The notes under the pieces are model-generated. The model was not told the origin of the DNA and made no database searches. It saw only the letters and a program-made list of their open reading frames with translations. From Promethearchaeota archaeon (GTDB taxonomy: Archaea > Asgardarchaeota > Lokiarchaeia > Sigynarchaeales > SOKP01), in the NCBI GenBank assembly GCA_013375495.1, contig JABXKC010000013.1:1-64000 (forward strand): a stretch of DNA of 64,000 nucleotides, read 5' to 3'. Positions 1-8,262 of the stretch are shown here, piece after piece (positions within the stretch are counted from its first letter, which is position 1; every line of letters begins with the position of its first letter). Both the position numbers and the translations under genes were made by a program.

Positions 1-91
1 AATCTACATCAAAAACATCTGAGTCTATATTAAGGTATTTCTTAATACGCTCTAAAAACTCATTATAATCATCATCATACTCATCAGACAA
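1..91 (-). CDS. Partial CDS, N-terminus of an acidic protein
   Basis: A reading frame on the minus strand opens with TTG at 91, preceded by a GGTGAT ribosome binding site at about 96-101, and runs off the left edge of the window. The visible 30 residues are very acidic at first (MSDEYDDDYNEF), then LERIKKYLNIDSDVFDVD. The start is supported by the ribosome binding site and by the frequent TTG starts elsewhere in the window. Too little is present to name a family. The acidic N-terminus followed by an amphipathic stretch would suit many archaeal proteins, including small heat-shock proteins, but this is only a guess. Confidence 0.5.
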   Translation of the reverse strand, partial: MSDEYDDDYNEFLERIKKYLNIDSDVFDVD

Positions 92-196
92 AAATATCAC
101 CTTTTTAAAAATGACAAAAAGAACTTGTTATTGTCAAGAACTAGATGACAATTCGGACTTAAAAATCTTCAGATTATATCTTATCATACCTAAATA

Positions 197-1087
197 CTAA
201 AAATAAATAATCTTACTATATTCATCAAAGCGTTTGACATTAAGAAATTCAGGAATTTCCGCAATTTGAGTTCCTCTTACAATTATATTTTTCAAAAGCT
301 TTAGGTGCCTCATTGATCTAGGGAGGGATGAGATGTCATTGTTTACTAAACTCAACGATTCAAGTGAAGATAACTTTCCAATTGAATCCGGAAGACTGGT
401 TAATTGATTATATGGCAAACCTAGGCTTTTTAACGCTTTTAAATTGGAAATTTCTGTTGGAATATTTTGTATCTGATTTGCACTTAAGCTTAAAGTTTCT
501 AAGCCTTTAATTTTAAAAATAATTTCTGGAATATATTTTAAACCCCAACCTTGCAAAAGCAAATGTTTAGCATCGTAAATATTTCCAGATTTGCATTTAT
601 TTTGGAACTCTTTAAGCCCAATAACAGTTTGAGATCGATATTTAGTGTAAATTTCACCTTTTCCATCAGGATATAGAAGACGAATAGGGCGAAGGCTTTG
701 TCCAGGCGTATGCGCGCGAATCTTTTGCCGAAAATCTTTAAGACATATTTTTCTTTCGGCTCTGTTGCTTTTGTCTAGCCAATTTAATGAAGCTTCATGC
801 TTCCAACTTGCTGCTTCCAATATTTCATTGCGTAAATCCTCCAATAGTTCCGCTCCAGTTATAAGAATGAAATACCCGATCACAAAATAAGGAGCTCTCC
901 TGAAGGACCTATTGTCGACCATTTTTTTAAGAGCAGCAAAATTTTTCTCCAGATTTTCGCGCGTTAAAATCCGCTCGTTTTGATAAAAGTCAGTATAAAA
1001 ATCTATCCCACACGCTTCTAACATAAATGAAGCTGTGTCTAATTCTTCGTCGTCGTCTCCCAATACATTAGGGCTGGTTCTTGCCAT
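197..1087 (-). CDS. Leucine-rich repeat protein
   Basis: This is a 296-residue protein. The C-terminal half (about residues 185-285) holds four to five leucine-rich repeats of the LxxLxLxxNxIxxLPxxI type, for example LETLSLSANQIQNIP and LKSLGLPYNQLTSLP. These form a curved protein-interaction solenoid. The N-terminal 180 residues match no family I recognise; they begin with an acidic stretch and contain one hydrophobic segment (YFVIGYFILITGAELL) that is probably buried helix. No signal peptide is evident, so a cytoplasmic location is likely. LRR proteins of this kind are frequent in Asgard archaea. The start is the first ATG after a TATA-like AT-rich region. The partner is unknown. Confidence 0.85.
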   Translation of the reverse strand: MARTSPNVLGDDDEELDTASFMLEACGIDFYTDFYQNERILTRENLEKNFAALKKMVDNRSFRRAPYFVIGYFILITGAELLEDLRNEILEAASWKHEASLNWLDKSNRAERKICLKDFRQKIRAHTPGQSLRPIRLLYPDGKGEIYTKYRSQTVIGLKEFQNKCKSGNIYDAKHLLLQGWGLKYIPEIIFKIKGLETLSLSANQIQNIPTEISNLKALKSLGLPYNQLTSLPDSIGKLSSLESLSLVNNDISSLPRSMRHLKLLKNIIVRGTQIAEIPEFLNVKRFDEYSKIIYF

Positions 1088-1197
1088 CTCTTAAACCTTT
1101 CTTTTATTGTTTACATTTTATGTTTCAATAGGAAAAATAAGAAAAGAAGGATATATAAATATTGTAGGTAAAAAAAATTTCTTATTTATTATTTAAA

Positions 1198-1422
1198 TCA
1201 ATCACGAAAAGTATACCTTAATATTGCGCTCCGTTTTGCACTGGAAAAACTCGTGTGGAAAAGAAATTTAGTTCGAGGCGCAATTAGACGTGAAGTTAAC
1301 CCTTCGAGCCATCCTAATTTCGTCAACAACTCGCGACCATCGTTACAGAACTTAATCATTTTAACAGCAAGTGGGCTCAAGAAAAATTTGTAGTTTTCAA
1401 TTAAACTTTTTACGCCCCCCAT
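1198..1422 (-). CDS. Small ORF, uncertain, hypothetical
   Basis: A 74-residue ORF beginning MGGVKSLIENYKFFLSP, with ATG start, in a stretch with visibly higher GC than its neighbours. I recognise no domain. The composition (balanced charged and hydrophobic residues, no low complexity) is compatible with a real protein or with the C-terminal remnant of a larger one. It opens the orphan-ORF region that extends to about 2.9 kb. No clear ribosome binding site is visible. Confidence 0.3.
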   Translation of the reverse strand: MGGVKSLIENYKFFLSPLAVKMIKFCNDGRELLTKLGWLEGLTSRLIAPRTKFLFHTSFSSAKRSAILRYTFRD

Positions 1423-1514
1423 GTATGTAGCTATATAATTTCTTAAAGTTGCCGTACTCTTTTTAATTCAAATTCCATATCAGAGTTTGGGAACTTATCG
1501 CCTCTGAAAACGAT

Positions 1515-1748
1515 ATGCATGAAAACGACATAATCACAGGCGAGGACGTTGATCGCTTCTACACCATCGGAAGCATGTATAACAACGGAAGTATTGGCGT
1601 CGAGTCAGGAAAAACGTTTTATAGACTGAGAGTGGAAGAATTAAACAAAATAAAAGGCCAACTTAGTTTTAAAGTAGACTTAGCTTCGGAATCGAAAGAT
1701 CGTCGTAGAACGAACAATTACCTTGAGATAGTCGAAAAAGTAACTTAA
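1515..1748 (+). CDS. Small orphan protein, possibly mobile-element derived
   Basis: A 77-residue hydrophilic protein (MHENDIITGEDVDRFYTIG...) with a basic centre (SKDRRRTNN). It lies 34 bp upstream of the next small gene on the same strand, and both have higher GC and different codon use than the flanking genes. The open frame continues about 16 codons upstream of the ATG (…VWELIASEND) without another start, so this could be the 3' part of a damaged longer gene. No family is recognised. The pair looks like cargo from a virus or plasmid, which is inference from size, packing and composition. Confidence 0.4.
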   Translation: MHENDIITGEDVDRFYTIGSMYNNGSIGVESGKTFYRLRVEELNKIKGQLSFKVDLASESKDRRRTNNYLEIVEKVT

Positions 1749-1782
1749 ATAAAAAGAATTATTCGAGAGGTGAACAAACCTA

Positions 1783-1941
1783 ATGGAATATAACGACGAA
1801 AATAGAGAAAGATTAGCGGTAAAAGTGGCAGAAGGCTGGGATCACAAGGAGCTGTTTTCTTACGCAGTATTAAACCTTATGGAAACTTACGATAAAAGTA
1901 AACAAGCGTTCAAAGTCGATTGCAAATCAATGGGAATGTAA
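1783..1941 (+). CDS. Very small orphan protein (52 aa)
   Basis: ATG at 1783 is preceded by a good ribosome binding site (GAGAGGTGA, about 1765-1773). The product starts MEYNDENRERLAVKVAEGW and ends KSMGM, is acidic then amphipathic, and has no recognised family. It sits close behind the 77-residue ORF and could be co-transcribed with it. The strong ribosome binding site is the main reason for calling it a gene. A T-rich tract follows the stop codon (about 1952-1974) and could act as an archaeal terminator. Confidence 0.45.
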   Translation: MEYNDENRERLAVKVAEGWDHKELFSYAVLNLMETYDKSKQAFKVDCKSMGM

Positions 1942-2225
1942 ATTTATAAAAATCCTTTTTTATTTTTTATTTTTTGATAACAAATTTTTGAATTTTTGTC
2001 TCCTTTTATCTCTTAAAACCCTATCTTGATACCTCTTTGCCAGTTTTACGAGACGCTATGGCTTTTCAAGTAGGGCTATTAGCGTCCTACTATCATTTTG
2101 GAAAAGAGGTTTTAGAATTTAAATTTGGAATTTGAAAATATACGCTTGAAACATTACCACTTGTTCGGCGTAAAAAATTTTACTGGGTATCTGATAATAG
2201 AATCGAAGAATTCTACGATTTTTAT
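1942..2225. other. Intergenic or decayed stretch
   Basis: This segment begins with a long T-rich tract and then contains short open stretches with no valid start. One is ATG at 2054 (MAFQVGLLASYYHFGKEVL..., 25 residues). Another is the upstream extension of the ORF at 2226-2432, open from the TGA at 2133. They read like fragments of former genes. No RNA gene, repeat or palindrome of note was seen. Confidence 0.35.
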
Positions 2226-2432
2226 ATGGAAAAAACCTCAAAGCAAAGGTATCGAAATGCATTTTATTTGATGTCTGGCGCTAAGGGAGGAAATAGAATC
2301 AAATTATTCGGTCTTTCAGATATTAAGGACTCTCGTGAATTTTTTGGTATTAAAGCAGTTTTTAACGACATTACAATAAATAAAAAAAAAAAGGGAAATA
2401 TGTTTGCGATATGTCTCAAAAACGGCGACTAA
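2226..2432 (+). CDS. Orphan ORF, possibly a 3' gene fragment
   Basis: A 68-residue ORF (MEKTSKQRYRNAFYLMSG...) rich in Lys and Arg. The frame is open for another 30 codons upstream (…VRRKKFYWVSDNRIEEFYDF) with no ATG, GTG or TTG, so either the true start is non-canonical or the ORF is the tail of a broken gene. The continuous sensible amino-acid sequence across the ATG favours the broken-gene reading. No family is recognised. Confidence 0.3.
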   Translation: MEKTSKQRYRNAFYLMSGAKGGNRIKLFGLSDIKDSREFFGIKAVFNDITINKKKKGNMFAICLKNGD

Positions 2433-2629
2433 TTGGTATTTGGGTTATCAATTCATTTCATGAGACTTTCGCAATCGTTTTTTACAACTGCAAATACTTT
2501 ATGGTACAATTACGCAATCAATTGTCAAATTTAATAAAATTTTCGCAAAAATTTAAATGCTATCAAACAAACCTCTATTTTATATTTTAAATAATAGTTA
2601 GGGTCGTTGCTACGCAAAAATACGTTAAA

Positions 2630-2863
2630 TTGAATCTGTACTATCTCGGAGAGTCCTCGAAAGGGCATAAAATCTACAGAGCAAGCAAGTGGAATAAAAG
2701 TTTAGAGAATTTGGGTGGAAAACTAGTTCTTACGGAAAGTTTTGAAGAGATCGGTAAAATTAAAGAAATTTTTGGCCCAATAACTTTACCATTCATTTCA
2801 ATGAAAATTAATTCTAAGACAGCCTTTAATCCAAATGATAACCTGTACGCCAAAATGCGTTAG
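2630..2863 (+). CDS. Orphan ORF, hypothetical (77 aa)
   Basis: TTG-started ORF coding MNLYYLGESSKGHKIYRASK... and ending LYAKMR. It has no recognisable domain and no convincing ribosome binding site; the true start may differ. It lies directly upstream of the TFB gene, separated by about 50 bp that contain the TFB ribosome binding site. The spacing of hydrophobic residues looks protein-like, but function cannot be assigned. Confidence 0.3.
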   Translation: MNLYYLGESSKGHKIYRASKWNKSLENLGGKLVLTESFEEIGKIKEIFGPITLPFISMKINSKTAFNPNDNLYAKMR

Positions 2864-2911
2864 AATGTAAGGAACCTTTCCATAAATACAATCTTAAAAA
2901 AGGTGTAGATT

Positions 2912-3868
2912 ATTTCAAGTTGGAATCAAAGCAATACTTTCGTTAAAGAAAAGACGGAACGAAGTCTTGATAATTGTAGTGAATGCGGTGAAAATATTTT
3001 ATTTGATGAAAATAGAGGTTCATTAGTATGTGAAAAATGTGGCCTTGTTCACTCTGAAAAACACATAGACCAGGGTCCAGAATGGCGAGCTTTTGATTCC
3101 GATCAAAAAAAGAAAAGAACAAGAACTGGGGCACCTATGACATATATGATCCACGACAAAGGACTCAGTACAATGATTGATTGGAAAAATCGGGATATCT
3201 TTGGTAAGGAGATTTCTGCTAAAATCAGAGGTCAAATATATCGCCTAAGAAAGTGGCAAAGTAGAATTAGGGTCTCAGATGCCACCGAAAGAAACCTAAC
3301 TTTTGCTTTAAGTGAATTAGATCGAATGGCATCAAATCTTGATCTTCAGAAAAATCTTCGTGAATGTTCTGCAAAAATCTATAGAGATGCTGTTGAAGCT
3401 CATTTAATTAGGGGTCGAAGCATTGAAGGGGTTGCTGCTGCAAGTCTTTACGCCGCATGTAGGATGTACAAAGTCCCACGCACTTTAAACGAGATCGCAG
3501 AAGTTGCTAGAGTCAACAAAAAAGAAATTGGGCGATCCTATCGATTTATCTCAAAAGAATTGGAATTAAATTTAAATCCAACAAAACCATTGGATTTTCT
3601 TACTCGCTTTATATCTGAATTAGAACTCTCTACCGAATGCCATAAAATGGCCAAAAAAATTATTAAAATGGCGGAATTAAGGGGTTTGACCTCAGGAAGG
3701 GGTCCAACTGGAGTATGCGCAGCAGCTATCTACGCTGCAAGTATTTTGAGTGAAGAAAGGAGGACCCAAAGGATAATTGCCAAAATATCCCAAGTGACAG
3801 AGGTAACCGTTAGAAATCGATTTCAAGAGCTGATTGAGAACTTAAATCTTGGAATCCAAAAGAAGTAA
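2912..3868 (+). CDS. tfb: Transcription initiation factor IIB (TFB), ATT start
   Basis: TFB bridges the TATA-bound TBP and RNA polymerase at archaeal promoters. The zinc ribbon lies at residues 22-44 (CSEC...CEKC), followed by the B-reader/linker region (GPEWRAFD, then [17 protein letters not shown]) and two cyclin folds (about 125-215 and 220-310). The length of 318 residues is normal. The in-frame stop at 2906-2908 lies just before ATT ATT, and no ATG, GTG or TTG occurs before the zinc-ribbon cysteines. The first ATG (3137) would remove the ribbon. An AAAAGGTG ribosome binding site ends at 2905, six bases before the ATT at 2912, so I take ATT as the start. Identity is near certain; the exact start codon is inferred. 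Confidence 0.95.
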   Translation: MSSWNQSNTFVKEKTERSLDNCSECGENILFDENRGSLVCEKCGLVHSEKHIDQGPEWRAFDSDQKKKRTRTGAPMTYMIHDKGLSTMIDWKNRDIFGKEISAKIRGQIYRLRKWQSRIRVSDATERNLTFALSELDRMASNLDLQKNLRECSAKIYRDAVEAHLIRGRSIEGVAAASLYAACRMYKVPRTLNEIAEVARVNKKEIGRSYRFISKELELNLNPTKPLDFLTRFISELELSTECHKMAKKIIKMAELRGLTSGRGPTGVCAAAIYAASILSEERRTQRIIAKISQVTEVTVRNRFQELIENLNLGIQKK

Positions 3869-4023
3869 TTATTTCCAGATATATTTTCAATTTCGCAAAG
3901 TAAGATTTTCATACATTCTTTATCTCATATTTCTTTTGAAATAATATCATGATAATATACCATTTAAAGACTTTTTTCTAATTTCTATTTTATAAATCAA
4001 TTGATTTTTATAGGTATTATAGA

Positions 4024-4380
4024 ATGAAACAAGAAAATAACAGATTAATCAATCAAATTGAGGTCAATTACTTTTTGTACCGGATTAAAGAAAACTTCCC
4101 CAATTTTGTTGCTGGAGTGATCACGGACAAAAATGGATTCCCAATAGGTTCAGAGATCTCAAAGAGACTTTGGATACACGAGAATAAATTAGCTTTATGG
4201 GCAATTTCTAAAAATAAAGAAAATAAAGATTTATTTAACGATCCAAACTTGGTTCAGCTGAAGTTTGATATTGATAAAGGGAAAAAGTTTAAACTGTTCA
4301 TTTTATTAGAAAAATCAAAATATAACAAAAGTGGAGTAAAACCATTAAAAACGTTAATTAGAGCGCAAGAACTATTTTAA
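4024..4380 (+). CDS. Roadblock/LC7-like small protein
   Basis: A 118-residue protein whose centre (about residues 25-70: FPNFVAGVITDKNGFPIGSE ... NKLALWAISK) resembles the roadblock/LC7 fold, where a beta-hairpin carries a D-x-x-G-x-P-I pattern followed by an amphipathic helix. It is followed on the same strand by a second roadblock-like gene 170 bp downstream. Asgard archaea carry many such proteins, thought to act as partners of small GTPases. The match is divergent, so the family call is tentative. ATG at 4024 follows an AT-rich promoter region with little leader. Confidence 0.6.
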   Translation: MKQENNRLINQIEVNYFLYRIKENFPNFVAGVITDKNGFPIGSEISKRLWIHENKLALWAISKNKENKDLFNDPNLVQLKFDIDKGKKFKLFILLEKSKYNKSGVKPLKTLIRAQELF

Positions 4381-4550
4381 TCCGTTGCGGAACATGTAAT
4401 TATTTCATGTGAATTAAGTTTTTATAGATAAACTTTTATTTTTATATTAAGAAAGTAGTGAAAGACTACAGTTTACTTTAAATAATTTCATTTTAAAATA
4501 ATAAGACGCACTTAACATTGTCTAGACGCGCTTAAAAAAGGTGTAAGCAA

Positions 4551-5027
4551 TTGAGTTATTCTCAGGACGAACGTATTTTGAAAAAGCTCTTGAAGGAAAT
4601 CATTAATAGCACACCTGGCTTAAAATACGTAATTATAATAGATGATACGGGAATAACCATTATGAGCGAGTCTAAATTCATTTTGAAGTCTCCTACCGAA
4701 GAAGACATTTCCGTTGAAAAAATAGGAGCAATTGGAGGAGCAGTATTTACGGCTGGAGAAGAACAAGGATATATCTTAGGGTATGGAAATATACATTTAC
4801 AAATAACTGAATATTTTAAAGGTATGATCTTTTCACTTAAGGTTGGGAAGGGTATCTTATGTATAGCCACTGATAAAAATATTCAAATAGGACTCGTTAG
4901 AGCAATTATGAACAAATATTCTCAAAAGATTTCTTCTGTGTTGGATAGATATCTTCAAGAAGAAAAAGGAGAAATGGAAAAAGAATTAAAAGAACTTTTT
5001 AATTCGGACACGATTAGCCTTCTATGA
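4551..5027 (+). CDS. Roadblock/LC7 domain protein
   Basis: A 158-residue protein with an LC7-type core at about residues 15-115: TPGLKYVIIIDDTGITIMSE (first hairpin), GAIGGAVFTAGEEQGYILG, and a final hairpin GMIFSLKVGKGILCIATD. It ends in a charged helix (about 125-150). Family knowledge: such domains dimerise and regulate Ras/MglA-like GTPases in Asgard archaea and bacteria; no GTPase gene lies in this window. TTG at 4551 is preceded by AAAAAGGTG with 7 bases spacing, which decides the start. It probably forms a unit with the preceding gene. Confidence 0.75.
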   Translation: MSYSQDERILKKLLKEIINSTPGLKYVIIIDDTGITIMSESKFILKSPTEEDISVEKIGAIGGAVFTAGEEQGYILGYGNIHLQITEYFKGMIFSLKVGKGILCIATDKNIQIGLVRAIMNKYSQKISSVLDRYLQEEKGEMEKELKELFNSDTISLL

Positions 5028-5082
5028 ACGGCGTTCTATAATACTTGAAATTCTTTTTCTATTTTAAATCAGCATATATTGT

Positions 5083-5250
5083 TGCCTAAGAACACTAACA
5101 CAAATTTATCATCTAATGGTAATACCATAAATCTAATAAGTTCTCTCGTGCTAGGCAGTAATTTCTATGCCTTTTTGGGGCATAATCATGTATCCTGCCT
5201 GGGTGCTGACTCCAATCTCATCGCACGGTAATACCTAAGCTAGATTAAGA
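5083..5250 (+). ncRNA. Possible structured RNA
   Basis: A GC-richer island in an AT-rich 400-base gap. Visible stems are TGCCTA (5083-5088) with TAGGCA (5152-5157), extended by AGAAC with GTTCT, and a hairpin TATGCC (5166-5171) with GGCATA (5179-5184). AGGCAG (5153-5158) can pair instead with CTGCCT (5195-5200), giving two mutually exclusive folds. A TATA-like ATTTTAAAT lies near 5061. I see no RNase P, SRP or tRNA signature motifs. The strand is a guess from the TATA-like sequence. It is downstream of both flanking genes, so it would be a free-standing RNA, not a leader. Confidence 0.3.
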
Positions 5251-5428
5251 GCCCATTTTTACAGGATGAATATTGATTAATAAATTCAGGATGTTTGCAT
5301 AACTTTGCACGCGTAATCACGGGTTATCATACGCGTCCTCGAATATGCGGATGTTCCATCATCATTTTCCCAAATAATAATATTAAACGCCAGCTAAAAA
5401 ATTTATTCTATTTTAACGGAAAATTAAA

Positions 5429-6181
5429 TTACTTTTGGTTAATAAGAGTTAAGAGATCATTATACGAACCCAAAAATTGCTTGATTTTAGGATGATTTAA
5501 TCCATCCTTAGGAATGCCTTCGAATATAACCTTTCCATCATTTAAAACAAGCATTTTATCTGCCCAATTTTCTATAAAAAAAAGATTGTGAGTAGTAAAT
5601 AAAATTGTCATTTTTTGCTCTTTTTTAAGAGTTTTAAAAATTTGTAGGTGGTTATATATTGATTTGAAATCAAGATTTGCGAAGGGCTCGTCTAATATTA
5701 AAAGTTTAGGCTTCATTACTAATAGTCCTGCTAAAGCAGCTCGTTTCTTCTGTCCCCAAGATAAATCGTATGGAGAATTTTTACTATATTGCGTTAAATT
5801 AACAGCTTCGAGCGCCCATTCAACTCTCTTGTTCACTTCAGGTTCTTCAAGTCCAAGATTCCTTGCTCCAAATCCTATATCTTCTCTTATAGTTGGAGCA
5901 AATAATTGATCGTCAGGATTTTGAAACAGAAATCCAATTTTCTGGCGTAACTTCCATAATTGATTTCTGTCTCTTGTTAAGATTTCGTCAAATAATTTGA
6001 TCACTCCATCTTTAGGTTTCAGTAAACCAACTAATAATCTAAGTAAGGTAGTTTTACCTGACCCATTGTTTCCTGTTAGAGCATAGATTGAATTTTCTTC
6101 AATTTTTAATGATAAATCGTCAATAGAAAAATTTGAATTATAATTAAAATTCAAGTTTTCTACTTCTATAAGATGAATAAT
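5429..6181 (-). CDS. cbiO: ECF cobalt/nickel transporter ATPase CbiO
   Basis: ATP-binding subunit of an energy-coupling-factor importer for cobalt or nickel. Walker A is GNNGSGKTT (about residues 37-45), then the Q-loop FQNPDDQLF, a signature with Trp in place of the usual Gly (DLSWGQKKRA), Walker B LLILDEPFANLD and the switch His in FTTHNL. The usual family start (IEVENLNFNYN) lies upstream of the first TTG. In that region only ATT codons (6181, 6178) are available, placed behind a GGAGG at 6189-6193 inside the 3' end of cbiQ. I therefore start it at ATT 6181, giving 250 residues and a 16-base overlap with cbiQ, consistent with translational coupling. Confidence 0.9.
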   Translation of the reverse strand: MIHLIEVENLNFNYNSNFSIDDLSLKIEENSIYALTGNNGSGKTTLLRLLVGLLKPKDGVIKLFDEILTRDRNQLWKLRQKIGFLFQNPDDQLFAPTIREDIGFGARNLGLEEPEVNKRVEWALEAVNLTQYSKNSPYDLSWGQKKRAALAGLLVMKPKLLILDEPFANLDFKSIYNHLQIFKTLKKEQKMTILFTTHNLFFIENWADKMLVLNDGKVIFEGIPKDGLNHPKIKQFLGSYNDLLTLINQK

Positions 6182-6972
6182 TTTAAAACCTCCATATATA
6201 TCTGTTTTAGATTTATAAAGTAGATGAGAGAAATGATGATGAATAAAAACATTATTACAATAAGTATATCCGCTAATTTTATTTTCTTTGAAGAAAAGGT
6301 GATTTTACCAGAAAATCCTCTCATTTTTAAGCTCTCATATAATTTTTCGCTTCTTTCCATATTGTGTACTACATTCTTTCCCATTATGAACGCATGAGTT
6401 TTAAGCCTTTGCCAATATGACGTAAAGTTTTTTCCTCTTAAATCTTGTGCTTCCAATACTTTTTTGTTAGATTTTGCGAGAATAGGGATGTAATGAAGCA
6501 TAATAACGATACTTCCAACAAAAAATGATGGAATTACTCTTAGTTTAGTTAACACTTCAATAAATTCAGAATATGTTAAAGAGGTTAGAAATGTTAAGAA
6601 TACAAAAGCAGCCCCTAAAATTCGAAAAAATAAAGTTAAAGCGAACATTAATCCCTCTTTATATATATTTAGTAAAATTCCAATATTCAATTGAAAGAAA
6701 ACCGTGTTTCCAACATAGAAAGGAATAAAAATTGTGATGAGAAATATAAAAGGAATTAATGCTTTAAGTTTTGAAAAGATCTTTATTATATGTAAGCGAA
6801 ACACGAAATTAAAAAGGATAACAAATGAAATAACTGCAATTACTAAATAAACATCATATATCAAAAGAAAAGGAATAACTAAAATAAAGGGGAGAATAAA
6901 CCGAATTAAAGGATGAATTTTATTTAAGAAATTTTTTTCATCTTCGTGTTTGAAAGGTAATTCGATGTCCAA
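6166..6972 (-). CDS. cbiQ: ECF transporter transmembrane subunit CbiQ
   Basis: The T-component that couples the ATPase to the substrate-binding M subunit. It is 268 residues with about five or six hydrophobic segments. The two short coupling motifs of this family are visible as AQDLRG (near residue 165) and LKMRGFSG (near residue 210). TTG at 6972 follows GGAGAT, which supports the start; the next gene, cbiO, overlaps its 3' end. It is transcribed divergently from cbiM, so the two halves of the transporter share the 7.0-7.17 kb promoter region. Confidence 0.9.
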   Translation of the reverse strand: MDIELPFKHEDEKNFLNKIHPLIRFILPFILVIPFLLIYDVYLVIAVISFVILFNFVFRLHIIKIFSKLKALIPFIFLITIFIPFYVGNTVFFQLNIGILLNIYKEGLMFALTLFFRILGAAFVFLTFLTSLTYSEFIEVLTKLRVIPSFFVGSIVIMLHYIPILAKSNKKVLEAQDLRGKNFTSYWQRLKTHAFIMGKNVVHNMERSEKLYESLKMRGFSGKITFSSKKIKLADILIVIMFLFIIISLIYFINLKQIYMEVLKLFIL

Positions 6973-7170
6973 TTTATTTTATCTCCTTAAATCTATATTA
7001 TATAATACGAAAAGTAAAGTATTTCGATGTATAAGACTCAAATGGTTCTAAATTGATTCTTCATATTATTTTATAATATCATCATATCGTTTATAAATAA
7101 TACTAAATTATGTAAAAATATTATTCATAACAAAAAAATTAACCGATAATAAAAAATAGGAAAACAAAAA

Positions 7171-7842
7171 ATGCACTTACCAGACGGATTATTAGATCCT
7201 ATTACAACTATAGTGTTGTGGATTATTACTATTGCTACTATGATTTTTGGATATTTTAGAATGGGTAAAATGTTTGAGAAAGAGGATTCTGAAAAATTAA
7301 TCCCTTACATTGGAGTTTTAGCTGCTATTATTTTTGCTTTTCAGTTCGTTAATTATCCCGTTCCAGGAGGAACCTCTGGTCATTTGGTTGGAGGTACTTT
7401 AGTGGCGATTATCCTTGGTCCTTGGGCGTCAGTAATCGTATTATTTTTAATTTTAGTTATTCAAAGTCTTTTTGGAGATGGGGGGATTACCGCGCTAGGA
7501 GCAAATGCTTTTAATATGGGGATAATCGGAGGTATAGTGGGTTTTTATTTAGTTGTACTATTTGTAAGACTTCTAAATTATACATCTTTGAAAAAAGAAT
7601 TAAAAGTTTCAATCGCTACTGCTTTAGGTTCTTATATAGCAATTGTTTTAGCTTCTTTCATATGTGGTATTGAAATCGCTATCAGTGGCACAATTCCAAT
7701 TGAAATTGCTGTTCCGGCTATGGTTTTTTGGCATATCCTGATAGGTATCGGCGAAGGAATAATCTCAGCTTTAATTGTATTTTATATCTATAAGACTAAG
7801 CCCGATTTTATTACATCTGAATCAATCCTCAGGGTGAAATAA
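7171..7842 (+). CDS. cbiM: Cobalt/nickel ECF substrate-binding membrane protein CbiM
   Basis: The S-component that binds the metal ion. The hallmark N-terminus MHLPDGLLDP is present; in CbiM/NikM proteins the free amino terminus and His2 coordinate the metal, so the ATG start is secure. It has 223 residues and six to seven hydrophobic helices, with the conserved GGTSGHLVGG near residue 68. The PDGLE-domain gene follows after two bases. Metal choice (Co or Ni) cannot be read from the sequence. The many cobalamin-dependent genes nearby (acsC, corrinoid protein, CbiX-like protein) make cobalt plausible. Confidence 0.93.
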   Translation: MHLPDGLLDPITTIVLWIITIATMIFGYFRMGKMFEKEDSEKLIPYIGVLAAIIFAFQFVNYPVPGGTSGHLVGGTLVAIILGPWASVIVLFLILVIQSLFGDGGITALGANAFNMGIIGGIVGFYLVVLFVRLLNYTSLKKELKVSIATALGSYIAIVLASFICGIEIAISGTIPIEIAVPAMVFWHILIGIGEGIISALIVFYIYKTKPDFITSESILRVK

Positions 7843-7844
7843 GA

Positions 7845-8153
7845 ATGAGCGTAATAAAAAGGAATAAATGGCCTTTAATCGCAATTCTAATTATAATTAC
7901 TGCGCTAATGTTTGCATTAGCAGTAGGATTTACAATTGGATTTCTTTCTGAAAATCCTGATGGGTTAGAAAGAGTCTTAACGGATTATTTCGGTGAAGAA
8001 TGGCTTGAAAATCTATTTTCTCCTTGGATTCCTTTTTTAAGTTGGCTTTCCAACGATTATATTGCAGGAATCGTCGGTATTGTTCTTTCTGTGACAGTAT
8101 TGATGGGTGTATTTTATTTAATTAATCACCATAAGAAAAGAAAATTAAAATAA
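7845..8153 (+). CDS. PDGLE-domain membrane protein (CbiN/NikN-like)
   Basis: A 102-residue protein with two transmembrane segments (about residues 10-33 and 73-93) and an extracellular loop that opens with the PDGLE motif (SENPDGLERVL). This is the usual arrangement of the small auxiliary subunit that goes with CbiM or NikM. It starts two bases after the cbiM stop and must be co-transcribed. The loop carries several acidic residues and tryptophans. It ends in a basic tail (HHKKRKLK), consistent with a cytoplasmic C-terminus. Confidence 0.85.
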   Translation: MSVIKRNKWPLIAILIIITALMFALAVGFTIGFLSENPDGLERVLTDYFGEEWLENLFSPWIPFLSWLSNDYIAGIVGIVLSVTVLMGVFYLINHHKKRKLK

Positions 8154-8262
8154 ACTATAATTTCATATGTATTATCACTTCTGAAAAACAAAAAATTTTT
8201 TCAAATGATATATTTTCTGGTTTATAATATCAATTTTAAAAAAAAAGTTCCATCTTAAATTA

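Noticed and set aside
328..510. Plus-strand ORF opposite the LRR gene
   Set aside because: It lies wholly inside the LRR coding region on the other strand, has low-complexity Leu-rich content and no ribosome binding site.
3137..3868. TFB starting at ATG 3137
   Set aside because: It would remove the zinc ribbon, which is encoded intact in frame upstream behind a good ribosome binding site.
5083..5250. Identification of the structured region as SRP RNA or RNase P RNA
   Set aside because: The SRP helix 8 GGAA-loop motif and the RNase P GAGGAAAGUC/ACAGAA pair are missing on both strands.
5295..5495. 66-codon plus-strand ORF after the RNA candidate
   Set aside because: Overlaps the end of cbiO, has unusual composition (His/Cys/Arg mix) and no ribosome binding site; more likely part of a non-coding region.
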